NCBI GenBank assembly: GCA_963920525.1
Contig: OY986438.1
Coordinates: forward strand, 133,467,920 to 133,531,919
DNA from: Dichetophora obliterata
Lineage: Eukaryota > Arthropoda > Insecta > Diptera > Sciomyzidae
DNA length: 64,000 nt
Direction: 5' to 3'
Shown: positions 45,409-56,287 of the stretch, one piece after another
Numbering within the stretch: the stretch's first letter is position 1
How the letters are laid out: each line of letters opens with the position of its first letter
Program-made: the position numbers and the translations under genes
The notes under the pieces: generated by a model
Told to the model about the DNA's origin: nothing
The model's input: only the letters and a program-made list of their open reading frames with translations
Database searches by the model: none

Positions 45409-46454
45409 GCCGCACAGTGCGATTTTTTTTAATTTGAGGTGAAAAAAATCATATCGCAAAAAGTATTACAGCTAAATATATGAATTTTTAAGATCCAAAA
45501 ATTAATAGCTACAAAAAATAAGCGTGATTGGTCAAGTACTACTCCTACCAAACAAAGAACTTGGGGAATAAAGACTGCACAATATCGGTTAAATGCATGG
45601 TAAATGAGTCAAGTTTGGTTTATTAGTTTATCTTACAACTAAAAAGCTTGTATCTTAAAATTGGCTCGATCAACCAACTATAACTCCTACCTCTGATTTT
45701 ATTCCAATCTCCTTGAGACAATGCATATCAAACAAAATAAAAAACATATCTTGTCTGGGATGATTTCTTAAAACACTTAACACTTTAATAAAATATACAT
45801 ACTTATTATTTTGTTTTTTATAATTCTGAAAAAATGCAATTTCTTTAGAATCATATTTTAGCTTAATGTCAAATAAGTTCATGAAGCAACAGGTTGCAAC
45901 AACAAGAAGTTATTTGCAGAGCAAACCATCAAGCAGACTTTACAGACTGTTTCATTGATAGCTACATCAACTCTTCAGTAGTTCTCTGTGCTTTCTGCAG
46001 TACCATCCACTTTTCAAAATTTGTATGTTGCTTAAGCTATTGCTTAGCAATATTTATTACGTTTTATTTTGCTTTTTACAAGGTACAAAAAAATTCAAAA
46101 AAATTCTTTTTTAAGGACATTTCTGTTAATTTAGATAAAATGTAGGAAAACAAAAAATATCTCACTTCTTATGCTGCATATTTAAAAAAAAAAAAAAATA
46201 TAATCTCCAAAAAAAAATATTCCCAAGTGGGACCACTCTGGTCACACTAGTCGGGTAGCCTTGCACATTTATACCAGTCATATCCACGCCATAGCTCATT
46301 TGAGCAGTGTCGATTCACACGTATTGTTTACGCTCCGTGTTCATTCTTTACCGAACCGTCGGTGAAGTAACATCAAGAGCGGCTGTAAAGCTTTTTGCAT
46401 TTTTTAAGCACACTTCGAAAATAACACTCGATTGACAAACGACGTTAAAGAAAT

Positions 46455-47610
46455 GGAATGCAAACAATTTTTTATGATTGTAGTCGCATTTGATGACATG
46501 CTTTGTATTTTATGTGGGAAGTCTTTTTATAAAAAAAAAAGAATCGAGTATGAAATGACATTACGACCATTTTCATTTTTATTTGAATGAAATTCAGGGA
46601 ATCTAAAGGGAAAATCTTTTACTGAAAAAAAATCTCTTTTGGAAAAAACCAAACTTTGGCTTTCTAAAATAGAAGATGAAGAAAATGGAAAACGTTTGAA
46701 GAAAAAACAAACCGAATTGAAAATATCTTTGTCAGACTTAATTTCTTTTTACATAATCAAACATGGTAGACCTTTTACAGATGGAAAATTTATAAAAAAA
46801 TATGCATAAAACTTTTTGATAAACTGTACAAAGAAGTAGATTTTGTTGAAACTATCCCATTGTCTTTTCATACCATAGCCCGGCGCCCAGAAAAAATAGG
46901 CATATTTGTTGAATCCGAAACGAAAAACAATTAAAGAGTGCAATTTTTTTTCCATATGCTTGGACGAAAGCACGTATATAAACGACGTTTGTCAGTTAGC
47001 GATTTGTTTTCGTTTTGTCAATGCCGACTTAAAAATTGTGAAGTCAATGCTATCATTAGAAAACTTTTGTGGTCATGTCACTGGTAAATCATTGTTCGAA
47101 GTTCTGAACGAAAATATGTTTTCAAAAGTCGACATGACTAAGTTTTCTGGGGCTTGCACGGATGGTGCAAATGTTATGATAGGGGGGGAAAATGGGTTTC
47201 TGTGGCAATTAAAAAAGCACGGCATTAAATTTTATTCCTTTCACTGCATCATCCATCAAACCGCTCTTGCTTCAAAATTTTTAAATTCAATCAGAACTTA
47301 TTATACTTCGGAGCGAAGTATTCGCTATTGAACATGCAGATTTAATTGAGTTTTGGAAAAAGTTGGATCCCTCTTTTTATCCAACTGAAAGAAATTTCTT
47401 TAAGGCTTTTGCAGTTTTTCCCTTCAACTTACTTTTGTGAAAAAATATTTTCAGATATGAAATTTATTTGTTCAAAGCAGCGCAGCAGATAAAGCGTAAG
47501 ACATTTAAAACATATTCTTTTGATAAGAAATTGCGAAAGTATTGTAGATATTAAAAATTGTATTGAAAACAACTTGTTTTCGTCCAATAATTTTTTTGTT
47601 TTGCAGTATT
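46455..47610 (+). pseudogene. hAT transposase relic (GTF2IRD2-like group)
   Basis: Segments in changing frames follow the order of a hAT transposase. A zinc-finger-like FDDMLCILCGKSF lies near 46490, with LISFYIIKHGRPFTDGKFIK near 46740-46800. The longest open part, 46906-47331, has CLDESTYINDVCQLAICF (first catalytic Asp), GKSLFEVLNENMFSKVD, ACTDGANVMIGG (second Asp) and FHCIIHQTALASKF. Downstream, 47330-47500 reads VFAIEHADLIEFWKK, FFKAFAVFPSTYFCEKIFSD and the hATC-type end. The middle between KFLNSI and FAIEHAD is deleted. Stops and frameshifts make it dead. It is related to, but clearly diverged from, the relic at 56288-57951, so two insertions of one broader group are present. Confidence 0.75.
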
Positions 47611-47648
47611 AATTTAAATGCATACACGGAAAATTGCTGAATTTTTTT

Positions 47649-47740
47649 CAATACATTCGCTCTTTTCTCACTAACACAGTCTCATAGACAATTTCAATAC
47701 ATTCGCTCTTTTCTCACTAACACAGTCTCATAGACAATTT
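47649..47740. repeat. Perfect 46-bp tandem duplication
   Basis: caatacattcgctcttttct through tagacaattt occurs twice back to back (47649-47694 and 47695-47740), with no difference seen. It lies just 5' of the next MITE. Confidence 0.85.
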
Positions 47741-47754
47741 TGGATATCCCTGAT

Positions 47755-48319
47755 CATGGTGTCAGAAAACCAGGTGTTAGTGAGTTTTTGACAACACCGT
47801 GAATTTCTTTGCTTCTGTCAAAAAATTGTGAGCGAAAGAGCGGAACTGTTGATAGTTGTCAAATTGTGTTATTTGTTTGAGTTGCTAGATAGTTTTTATT
47901 GTGCGAATTAAATATTAAAAGCAATTAATTGTGTTGTGTTGGCAAAAAGTTATTGCAGTTGTCTTCGCCGATTTGACAAGTTTTTCGTTGAGTGTTTTGG
48001 CCATTTTTTCAGAAACGTGCGCTGGAAGGTGCCGCCGACATGAAGCTTTGGCCAGCTTGCAAATTGTCTTGCATTCACATCGTTTCTTTTTTTTTGCATA
48101 ACGTACAGCTTCGCATATTTTTTATAGTTTTCCATATCACTTTATTCTCACTTTAGTCTCAGAGAAAACCTTATAAACTTGCAGAAAGACACGAATTTAA
48201 GAAAATTTGTTTTCATTGCAATTCACCGTCAGCTGTTTTTGACAAGAGCGGGAAACATAATTTTATCATTTTGAGAGAGAAGTGTCAAACTCGCTAACAT
48301 CTCTATTTCTTACACCATA
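47755..48319. mobile_element. hAT-type MITE of 565 bp with TCCCTGAT duplication
   Basis: Starts CATGGTGTCAGAAAACCAGG and ends in a mirrored segment (reverse complement TATGGTGTAAGAAATAGAGA). Both arms continue with TGTTAGTGAG/TGTTAGCGAG and TTTGACA. TCCCTGAT flanks it exactly (47747-47754 and 48320-48327). The 8-bp duplication and CA start fit the hAT superfamily. Confidence 0.8.
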
Positions 48320-48879
48320 TCCCTGATTTATACTCTCCTATATTGAGTATGTTTTAATGAGCGCTTTAAAGAGCACACTGAAAACAACCCAGTGCTAAAT
48401 AGACACATGACTAAACCAAGTATTTCTTAAATACAATGTAGCTGCGAGGCTTCCAACACCTGTACACAATTCTGAATTATATTTTTTCGGGCATGGCCGC
48501 TAAACCAATGATGACATCTACCTTAAACAGTAAACTGCTTTTTCCAGAAATCTTATAAGACTTTTGTTGTGCTCTGATTTATATTGTAAAATTAAATAAA
48601 TGTGTAGTGGATTGACTGTCAAAAGCAAACATACAGACATACGGATAATGTGGAATCCAGGTTAACAGACGGACATATAAAATGCAGACGAATAGTTAAA
48701 AAAAATATTTTTAAGATGGAACAAAAACTGAATTATAGTAAAATTTACATGAATTTACAGTAAGATGGAGCGAAAATTATTTTTTTTTTTTCAAATTTTA
48801 TTTTGCCAGGCCGCGGTAAATTTGAAAATGAATGTAAAACTTATTAGTTGTAAGCCAGACACGTGGTAGACTATTAATA

Positions 48880-50372
48880 TTTTGCTACTCCTACTTTTCA
48901 CGTCTACAATATGCTAAATTTCAGACGGTTTTGGTAGTAAAACACTAAATTTTGGTAATTTTATTTGTATGGTTTCTTTCGTCAGCTGTACTAAAAATGG
49001 ATTTCCACGCCCCCTTTAACCGCCCAAAAATCAATGTAAATGCTATATTTCAAACGGTTTTGGTCGTATAATACTTTGTTTAAGTTGGGCCAAATGACTC
49101 ATTTGGAATCAGTTATTCAAAAATGCTTCCATTGGTGTTTTTTTTTTTGCGAAAGTATCTCATTTCGTTTGACAACTGGTTCTTTGTTTTGTTTTTACTG
49201 GTTGATATTGATGATGATACATGTATACGTGATACGTGTATAAAATGATTTGTTGTTTGACGGTTTCCTTTGTTTTTAGTATGTTCGGTGTTTTTTTATA
49301 CATTCTGCAATAAAAGCGTTCGAAATAATTTGAAATAAGTTTTAAAAAAGTATCCAATCTCATTCATTTCTTTTAAATGAGTTGAATTGATACTGAAAAT
49401 TTATATGGGAAATATAATGACTTCGTTTCTCATTTAGCTGAATGGACTAAAATGAGTCATTTGACCCAATGTTAACGTAGCATAAGTTTAAAATTTGGTA
49501 ATGTAGTTTGTAATATTTGAAAATTTTTTCACAAAAAGTATTTTTTAAGCTGTAGAACATTGCAAAAATATAATTGCATTTTAAAAAAATTAAATTATAT
49601 ACCACAAATAATAGGCCCATTATTTTTTAAAGATAGAGACTGTTTATTGAATTTTGTGTCAAAATGAAGCAATTTTTTTCAGATATGTACTGTACTATCT
49701 GAAAAAAAAATTTAAAAAAATAAGTTTTGGACTATTTTTTGAGCAAAAATTGGATGTTTTGTGAAAACAATATAAAACATTGAATTGGTGGAGTGACGGT
49801 ATATCTCTTCTCATTTCTTCAAATTCACTAAATATACCTTTCAGACAGAGGAAATTTGATGAGCATCGATTTTAAAATGACCGAGATGTTTGCTTGCAAA
49901 TTCAAAAATTAAAGTTTCAATCAGCTTGTATTTTTGTATTGAGAAAATTTATAGTTTTCGAGATGTAGCCAAAAGTTTGAGGCCATAACAACAGACCTTT
50001 TTAAAAACTAAAGAAGAATTAATATATATTCAGAATATTAGCTAAAATATTACATTTTTTAAGTAAAAATTTATAAAAGTTTTTGCACAATTTTTTTTAT
50101 TATGGTATGCAAGACTTATAAGAAAATCAAAATACAGAAAAACCAAGCAACTTTATGTCACCATAAGCATTACTGTTTAAAGAAGGTAATTAAAATTAAA
50201 TGAAGTAGTTTTTTAATATATATACCATTTTTTCATTATTAAACAAATACAATTATTTTTATGTTTTGCAATTGAAGATACAACAAAATACTTTGAAATT
50301 TTAAGATTTCAAATTTTAACATGGTATTTAATATTTTTATGGCAGGCGAAACAGCGGGAATTTGCTAGTTAT
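48880..50372 (+). mobile_element. Helentron/DINE-1-like repeat, second copy
   Basis: Shares with 32505-33520 the unit ccacgccccctttaaccgcc, atgctatatttcaaacggtt, tggtcgtata and aaatttggtaat. The 3' end near 50372 reads ggcaggcgaaacagcgggaa, tttgctag, followed by T, a CTAG-type terminus after a GC-richer hairpin-prone segment, as in Helentron-related elements. It is split by the MITE at 49080-49474. No coding capacity. Confidence 0.5.
49080..49474. mobile_element. MITE of about 395 bp inserted in the Helentron-like repeat
   Basis: TTAAGTTGGGCCAAATGACT is mirrored at the right end (reverse complement TTAACATTGGGTCAAATGAC), both continuing TCATTT. Comparison with the 32.7-kb repeat unit shows that the host repeat is interrupted exactly here (ggtcgtataatac before, aaatttggtaat after). 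Confidence 0.7.
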
Positions 50373-50529
50373 ATAATATTCTTCATGATTAAAGTACTTT
50401 GCTCAATTCAATATTTTTTCGTTTGAATACAGTTTTAACTTTGAGAAATTTTTAAAAAATGAGTAAAAATTCAACAACATTTTTTTGGCAATTTTGATAT
50501 TCTAAAATTTAAAAATTGCACTGTGCGGC

Positions 50530-51839
50530 CCCGTGCTTGTTATTGTACAGAAATGCCAGAGGTGAAATGAAGAACTGAAACCATGAATGCAATATAGCGG
50601 AAGAAGACGATTTTGGGACAAATACACGCAACAACGCGCCGAATGGCACGAGAGCACGTGATACTCAGAATATGCCGGTTAGAGACTCTAACTAAGCTAT
50701 ATACCGAGACATGCAGAAGTTATTAAAATACGAATGACAGTATTAGCATCGCACACCCACCCACAAAAACTCGCACATACACACGCTCATATACACGACA
50801 CTAAATCATTCAGCGAAACTGAGATAGCATGTTGGGTGACCCATTCGTTGGCTTCGTTTTGGGTGATGAAAGACTTATGGGCGTTTGTGCTACGTTGAAC
50901 TTTTTAAGGAGACATATTGTAGACGTAATTGATGTTTTTTATTTAAACAAAATATGCTGACAGAGACGAAAACATTGTTTCATAAGGAAAGCAAAACAAA
51001 AACACAGTTGATCATATTATATGATTTTTTAACCGATACTTTTAACAGTACATTTTTTTAGGTGAAATCAGATGGTATTCGAACTCGGTACTTTTTTAAA
51101 ATGCATTTTAAGCTTTGAGCATACATATTAAGAGACATAGATATATTAGGGTATGACTTCGGAGCTCAATTAGCCTTATGCAAGAAACATAGCCCCTAAC
51201 GAACCTATAACAACAGTGCATCACATTAAAACATAAGATCAGGTCCTTTGCCGGGGTGTTTTTGCAGTATAATCCCCCTCGCAAAGCTTTCAAAGTTTTT
51301 AAAAAATTAAAGAAAAGATTGTTGGAAGCAAAAAATATAATTTAAAAAATGGAATTAAGAAAATTGTAAAAATATTTTGAAAATGATATTTTATGTTCAA
51401 AAATATATTTTGAAATTTTTTTTTTTATAATCAAAATTTCGCCATTTGCAATACAAAATGTTACAAAATGTTTGAAAAACAATGAATACATTTTTTAAAC
51501 TATCTAAAATTTAATCTGTTCTAATAAGTCTTTTCAAATATTCGGCAAAAGGTGGCTTCTAGAATAACCAGAATGATTGAAGTAAAAAAACAAATGGCTC
51601 TATTGTATGTAAATTAAAGCCCTCAAATTGATCTGAAATAAACAATGGACTGCATAAGCGAAAATACCATTAAATTTTTGGGGTCTTATAAATAAGGTGG
51701 TGTTTTAAATAAAACAAAAATTTTAAGAAATTTTTGCAAGAACCTTCTAAAAAACAATTTTTAAAAAGCATATAAATCTTCGGTTTGGTTCAAAAAACTT
51801 TCACTTATAGTGGACTTTGATAGAAAGTATTTTCATTTA
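50530..51839. other. Stretch without recognised gene
   Basis: 50600-50820 is slightly GC-richer, with a cacacccacccac simple patch. The rest is AT-rich. No supported gene. Confidence 0.4.
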
Positions 51840-52030
51840 ATAATTTCATGTTATCCTTATAATATATTTCTTAACACAATAAGGACGATGATGCAAAATG
51901 GCATCACCAAGCCGGATGTCACGAAACTAACGTTATCACTGAAAAATTGGTCAAAATAAAAATGAAGTCAAAATTAGCCCATGTGTGAACAAATTGTCCC
52001 GTATTTAAAGAGTTAATACATTTGGAAGAA
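51840..52030 (-). repeat. Third copy of the 26.6/34.1-kb dispersed repeat
   Basis: On the minus strand this reads gttagtttcgtgacatccgg, gatgccattttgcatcatcg and tccttattgtgttaag, matching the plus strand at 34096-34156. Like that copy, it has no insertion at the ttaag junction. Confidence 0.65.
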
Positions 52031-52207
52031 CAAATAAAAAGAACAGATGTTTGTACTGTAATGGTCTGCAGAGTCCTAATAAGTACATGGCAATTGTATT
52101 CTTTATTTTGTGTTTACTTAAAAACACCTTATATCAGTGTTAAATTAATGGTTTTTTATATATGTGTCTGTTTTCAAAAATACAATAAAAATTTCGTCTA
52201 ATATTAA

Positions 52208-53404
52208 CCCAGCCAGCATTTTGTATCGCGGAAGAGCAGAAAGCGATTCTTCTTGAAGAACAATTTTTCGCTAGCGAGCTCGCTACCTTTTCGCTTTCTT
52301 CTCCCTCGTGGGAGAAAAAAGTTCATCGTGACGAAATCTTCTAGAAGAGCAGAAAGCGAAATCGACTGAGGAGCAGATAGCGATTCTTCCTTAGGAGCCG
52401 AAAGCGATTGTTCCTAATGAGCAGAAAGCGATTCTTTCCAATGATAAGAAAGCAGTTCTTCCTAATGAGCAGAAAGCGATTCTTCTGAATACGAAGTGGG
52501 CGATATCTTAAATTTTTAACCCCAGTTCCAACCAAATAATAACATTATGTTTCCAATTCATAATTCATATTTAATTAATCTTCAATATTTAAAGTTACTA
52601 CTATAAGTTAAAACATGTAACATAAACAATATTAACAATAAAAAAATTTAACAAAATAGAAAACTCAAATTTAACTCAAATAACAAAAATTACAAAATAA
52701 CTGGTGACGAATGTTCATCGAGGACCACTTTTCGTCACTTATTAAGCCGATGCCTGGCATGCTTGAATTGCTTTTGAATAATTTAACCTATATACATATT
52801 TGTCTTCAGTTATGAATTTCTGATTACATATATCTATAAATATATACGAGAATATATTTTTTAACATATTTTTATATAAGTTTAAATAATAACAATTTTA
52901 CCTTTAATAATTGTAATAAAATAGCATCGCTCCGCACTAGGTTTTTCCTACGTCTCCTTCCATGTAAACTAAATAAAATTACTTTTATTTTAAGCACAAA
53001 CTGAGCACAAATTGTTTCATGAACTCACAAAAAATATAACACCTAACGAAAAATATTTACTGCTTACTTTTTTTGTTATTTCTGACTTCTTCTTTTCTTC
53101 GCTTGGAGGAGAAATAAGCGAATGAAACAAGCAAGACGAAAAAAAACAATGCCTTCAAGTTGCTATAAAATAAACAGTAAATTTTTTAAAACACCTAAAT
53201 GATATCGCTTTTTATACTCCTAGAAGAAAAAGCGGCGAAATTGTAGTGTTTTCATTTTAAAAACAAAATTTATCACCAAAAAGTAAAGATAGCGAATCGC
53301 TTTCTTTTCGCGCAAAAGAAAACTCGCCTAAAAATCTACCAAAAGTATCGCTTTCGCCTCATCTAGGCGAAAGGCGAAAAATTTCTCGTCAAATGCTGGC
53401 TGGG
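52208..53404. mobile_element. Element with CCCAGCCAGCATTT inverted termini
   Basis: CCCAGCCAGCATTT (52208-52221) is mirrored perfectly at 53391-53404. The body has GAAAGCG/CGCTTTC words at both ends, including the 24-bp tandem array and a local hairpin (tcgcctcatctaggcga, 53354-53370). No coding capacity; the 64-codon minus frame over the array comes from the repeat. The CCCAGC terminus resembles the composite at 4901-9243. Confidence 0.65.
52347..52490. repeat. Six units of a 24-bp tandem repeat
   Basis: The unit gagcagaaagcgattcttcc plus taat repeats six times without indels (starts at 52347, 52371, 52395, 52419, 52443 and 52467). Because 24 is a multiple of three, it stays open on the minus strand. 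Confidence 0.9.
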
Positions 53405-53464
53405 AATACTCTTTTTAACAGAGAACTATATATTATATATATAAATTAATTTTCTGATCGCAAG

Positions 53465-53655
53465 TCTTTTGCATGCCTCATAGAGTAATAAATAAAATGA
53501 CATACAAAACTTCTTGAGAACATGAATATTAGACTTTTGCAGACGGCAAAAACGTGTAGGTACAGTTCTCCATTTTTTTTTATGTCATACATTTACTAAC
53601 ACGCAGCAAGCACTACTGATAAGAAGAAATTCGGTCAAAGTCGATTGAAATTCTA
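53465..53655 (+). mobile_element. SINE fragment, 3' part
   Basis: acttcttgagaacatgaata, gtgtaggtacagttctc, aacacgcagcaagcac and gaaattcggtcaaagtc match the second half of the SINE at 54791-55122. The tRNA head is missing and divergence is moderate. Confidence 0.65.
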
Positions 53656-53865
53656 AAAATACCAATTCCTTTTTTAATAATAAAATTCTTACATAAAAAG
53701 ACAAAAACGAAGTTTCAAAAAGTATTCGAAAATATCAAATAACTCGACTTAGAACTACCGGTTTTAAAAAAAAACGGATTTGAAATCTATATTTCTATGT
53801 AAGAGAGATCAAATTTTACTTATTAGACTAAAAATTTTTTATACTTTAATAAGAGAAATTTGTGA

Positions 53866-54035
53866 TGGCCGTAGCCTACTGAGTAGAGTGCCCGAATGCT
53901 AAGGAACCACGATACTCCGAGTTCAATTTCAGCTCAGACAAAATGTTTTTCAGTTGAATTAATATTTTATTCGGCACTAATAGAAATATTTGGTCGTTCA
54001 AAGTCCTTTCATAGGCTAAAGTAACCACAATTGTG
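53866..54035 (+). mobile_element. SINE copy with internal deletion
   Basis: The head atggccgtagcctactgagt (A-box-like) and gagttcaatttcagctcaga (B-box-like) are followed by the first body segment (cagttgaattaatattttat) and then directly by the tail ggtcgttcaaagtcctttca. The middle about 150 bp is lost. Confidence 0.7.
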
Positions 54036-54199
54036 ATTTAGAAACACTCAAAAGTTCAGTTTTTTATTGGAAATGTTGTATAAATAGTATATTTGAAAGA
54101 TGCAGAAGGAGGTTATTTAAAAAAAAAACAGCTTATATACAATATAAAAGCGATTGCGTCGAATATGAAACTAAAAGCAGTGACACTCATTATGCTATT

Positions 54200-55702
54200 T
54201 TCAGGTATATAAATTTAAATTCCTATTTAACATTATAAACAGTTAAAGCTCTTTTTTTATTCTATATTTCGCTACTGCAAAAAAAGTTAGTAAAAGTTCT
54301 AATTTTTGTTCAAATCTTGCCCTTTATATAGACCCAAGAAATCTATAAACCTCGGTCCCTTATTTTCGGTTCTTAAGCAATTCTCTTGCACTAGTCCTGA
54401 TGTCTTGATTTGTGGAGATATAAATTGTAAGCCTTTAAACAGCGCTGAATCTAAACCATTACTTGACTACATGATGTCTTTAAATTTGAGTCCAATAAAT
54501 ACATCTTGCCCCACTCATTTTACTAATCAGTCAAATAGTTTAATATATCTCTTCTTTGTAAGCAGTATCGAAAGCGTACTTTTATACGACTATCAGCACC
54601 TTGCTTTTCAAAGCATGACCTACTTTTCTTAACATATAATTTTTTTAAGCAGCAATGAAACTACTACAATACAATATAGGAATTTCAAAAATATCAACTT
54701 TGCATCACTTCAACAAGTTTTTTTGCGAGTTAATTGGGAAAGCACATACTACATGCCCTCGGTTAATAAACAAGTCCTATATTTTCAGGATTATTATACT
54801 GGCGGCCGTAGCCTAGTGGGTAGAGTGCGTGGCCCCCGCGGCAGCCCGGGTTCAATTCCAGCTCAGACAGAAAGTTTTTTCAATTGAATTAATTTTTCTG
54901 TTCGGTCGTCACCTCTCTGCAGACAATGGCAAACCTCAGAGAGTAAAAATTGCCATGTAAAGCTTCTTGAGAACATAAGCCGTTCGGAGTCGGCATAAAA
55001 CACGTAGGTCCAGTTCTCGGTCATTTGTGATGAAACATTTAATAACACGCACAACACAATTGATCAATAGAAGCTAGGTCAAAGTCCTTCCAAGGGCTGC
55101 AATGGCCAGTTTATTTTTTATTTATATTTTCAGGAGCAGGTTAAAAACTTATTTGAGAAACATGTGCATTTAAGAACAAAACTCATTAAACCGAAGTTTC
55201 CGCTGTGGTTAAAACCGTATATGCGTTTGCTTATGCAAAAACGTAATGAAGCCTATAAAAAATGCAAAAAATTCAAAATCGATGAATATTATAGAATGTA
55301 TTGCTGCTTCTGTAATCAAACTACCACGAAAATTAGAGCTGAAAAAGCTATTTCTATAAAAATAGGTTAGAACAACCAAACATGTCAGGTAAAAGCTTTT
55401 GGAGCAATATACGTACGATTGGAATTGGAAAAGAATCACCGAATATATCTAAAGACCTTAGTTTCTTCTTCTTATTCTTCTTCTTTTTTAGATAACTTAA
55501 TTAATACTGCCACCTTTGAACAACTGCAATTCGAAGAAGATGAATCAGCATTTCAATTTACGTGCCTTAGAGATGAAGACGTTGCACGCGCAGTTTTTGA
55601 CATTAAATCAAATGCCACAAATTCAAAATTCATAAAACAAAATTCGTAAAATTAATATTACCATTTAGATTATCCTACAATACGTACATCTTTATCTCCA
55701 TA
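54200..55702 (+). pseudogene. LINE ORF2: endonuclease domain and linker, broken
   Basis: 54306-54632 encodes part of an APE-type endonuclease. It has PDVLICGDINC, where LICGDFN with the catalytic Asp is usual, LLDYMMSLNLSPINTSCPTH and SNSLIYLFFVSS, where SNSLIDL is usual, so one active-site Asp looks replaced. After stops the linker continues to 54790 (VNKQVLYFQ) and is then interrupted by a SINE. At 55131 it resumes (EQVKNLFEKHVHLRTK, MQKRNEAYKKCKKFK, NQTTTKIRAEKA), then 55385-55700 reads SGKSFWSNIRTIG, FEQLQFEEDESAF, ARAVFDIKSNAT and, after another frameshift, KFVKLILPF. The next blocks of the reverse transcriptase appear only at 62909. The element is on the plus strand and Jockey-superfamily-like by general texture. 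It is non-functional. Confidence 0.8.
54791..55122 (+). mobile_element. tRNA-derived SINE, young copy inside the LINE
   Basis: Head ggcggccgtagcctagtggg (A box TAGCCTAGTGGG), B box GGTTCAATTCC, body and tail as in the 30316-30660 copy, with high similarity. A perfect 13-bp duplication TATATTTTCAGGA flanks it (54778-54790 and 55123-55135). Removing it restores the LINE reading across ...VLYFQ/EQV..., so it inserted after the LINE. Confidence 0.9.
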
Positions 55703-56287
55703 CACTCAAAAAACAGAGTAAACAAAGTTATATTCGGGGTTAATTTACTTCTTTTCTTGCATGGTATTTTGCCAAAGTTGTTAAAACTACATTTAACTCC
55801 GTTTGTGTGTTCAATTTATTTCGAAATGAGTATTTGTTTGTGAAGTCGTACTGACTCTGTTTTGAGTTTTTTAAGGGTTAGCGGACTTGCATTGAAATTT
55901 TGCGATTACTCAAAAAAAACTAGAATCAACTCATTTTAATGTAGCATGAAGCTTAAAAAATAAACAAACTCATCAAAAAAAGAGTCAAATACAGAACCCA
56001 TGAACTCTTTTGTGTTTAATTATTTTTATTTACTTTTTATTTCAATTGAAAACAAATGATTGAAAGCAAAGATGCCCAGTAGTGGCTGATATCAGCAAAC
56101 TAAACTCACACGTATACTTACGCTCTTTTGTTTGATCGTCAATCAACCAATAAGAAATCAGCATGTTGAGTGGGAGAGACAAACTGCACTTGCATAACTT
56201 CTGTGTCTTATTTTACATTTTAACCGTCATCGAAACTGCTGTCAGTGAACACATAAATTAAAATTATTCCGATATATTAATGATTTT

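Larger units (their letters stand above)
45409..50529. mobile_element. Possible large element bounded by GCCGCACAGTGC inverted ends
   Basis: GCCGCACAGTGCGATTTTT at 45409 is mirrored at 50511-50529 (reverse complement GCCGCACAGTGCAATTTTT). CACAGTGC-type termini occur in several cut-and-paste superfamilies, including hAT and CMC/Chapaev. The interval holds a hAT relic, a 565-bp MITE and a Helentron-like repeat, so it is either a nest within an old element or two unrelated ends. No target duplication is visible outside the inverted repeats. Confidence 0.35.

Noticed and set aside
47649..47740. CRISPR-like or regulatory repeat
   Set aside because: Only two directly adjacent copies without spacers, in a eukaryotic repeat context.
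52341..52535. Arg/Leu-rich 64-codon minus frame
   Set aside because: It is generated by the in-frame 24-bp tandem repeat.
54795..54870. Genuine tRNA gene
   Set aside because: A and B boxes are present, but the sequence continues into a SINE body with target duplications, and the acceptor arm does not pair.
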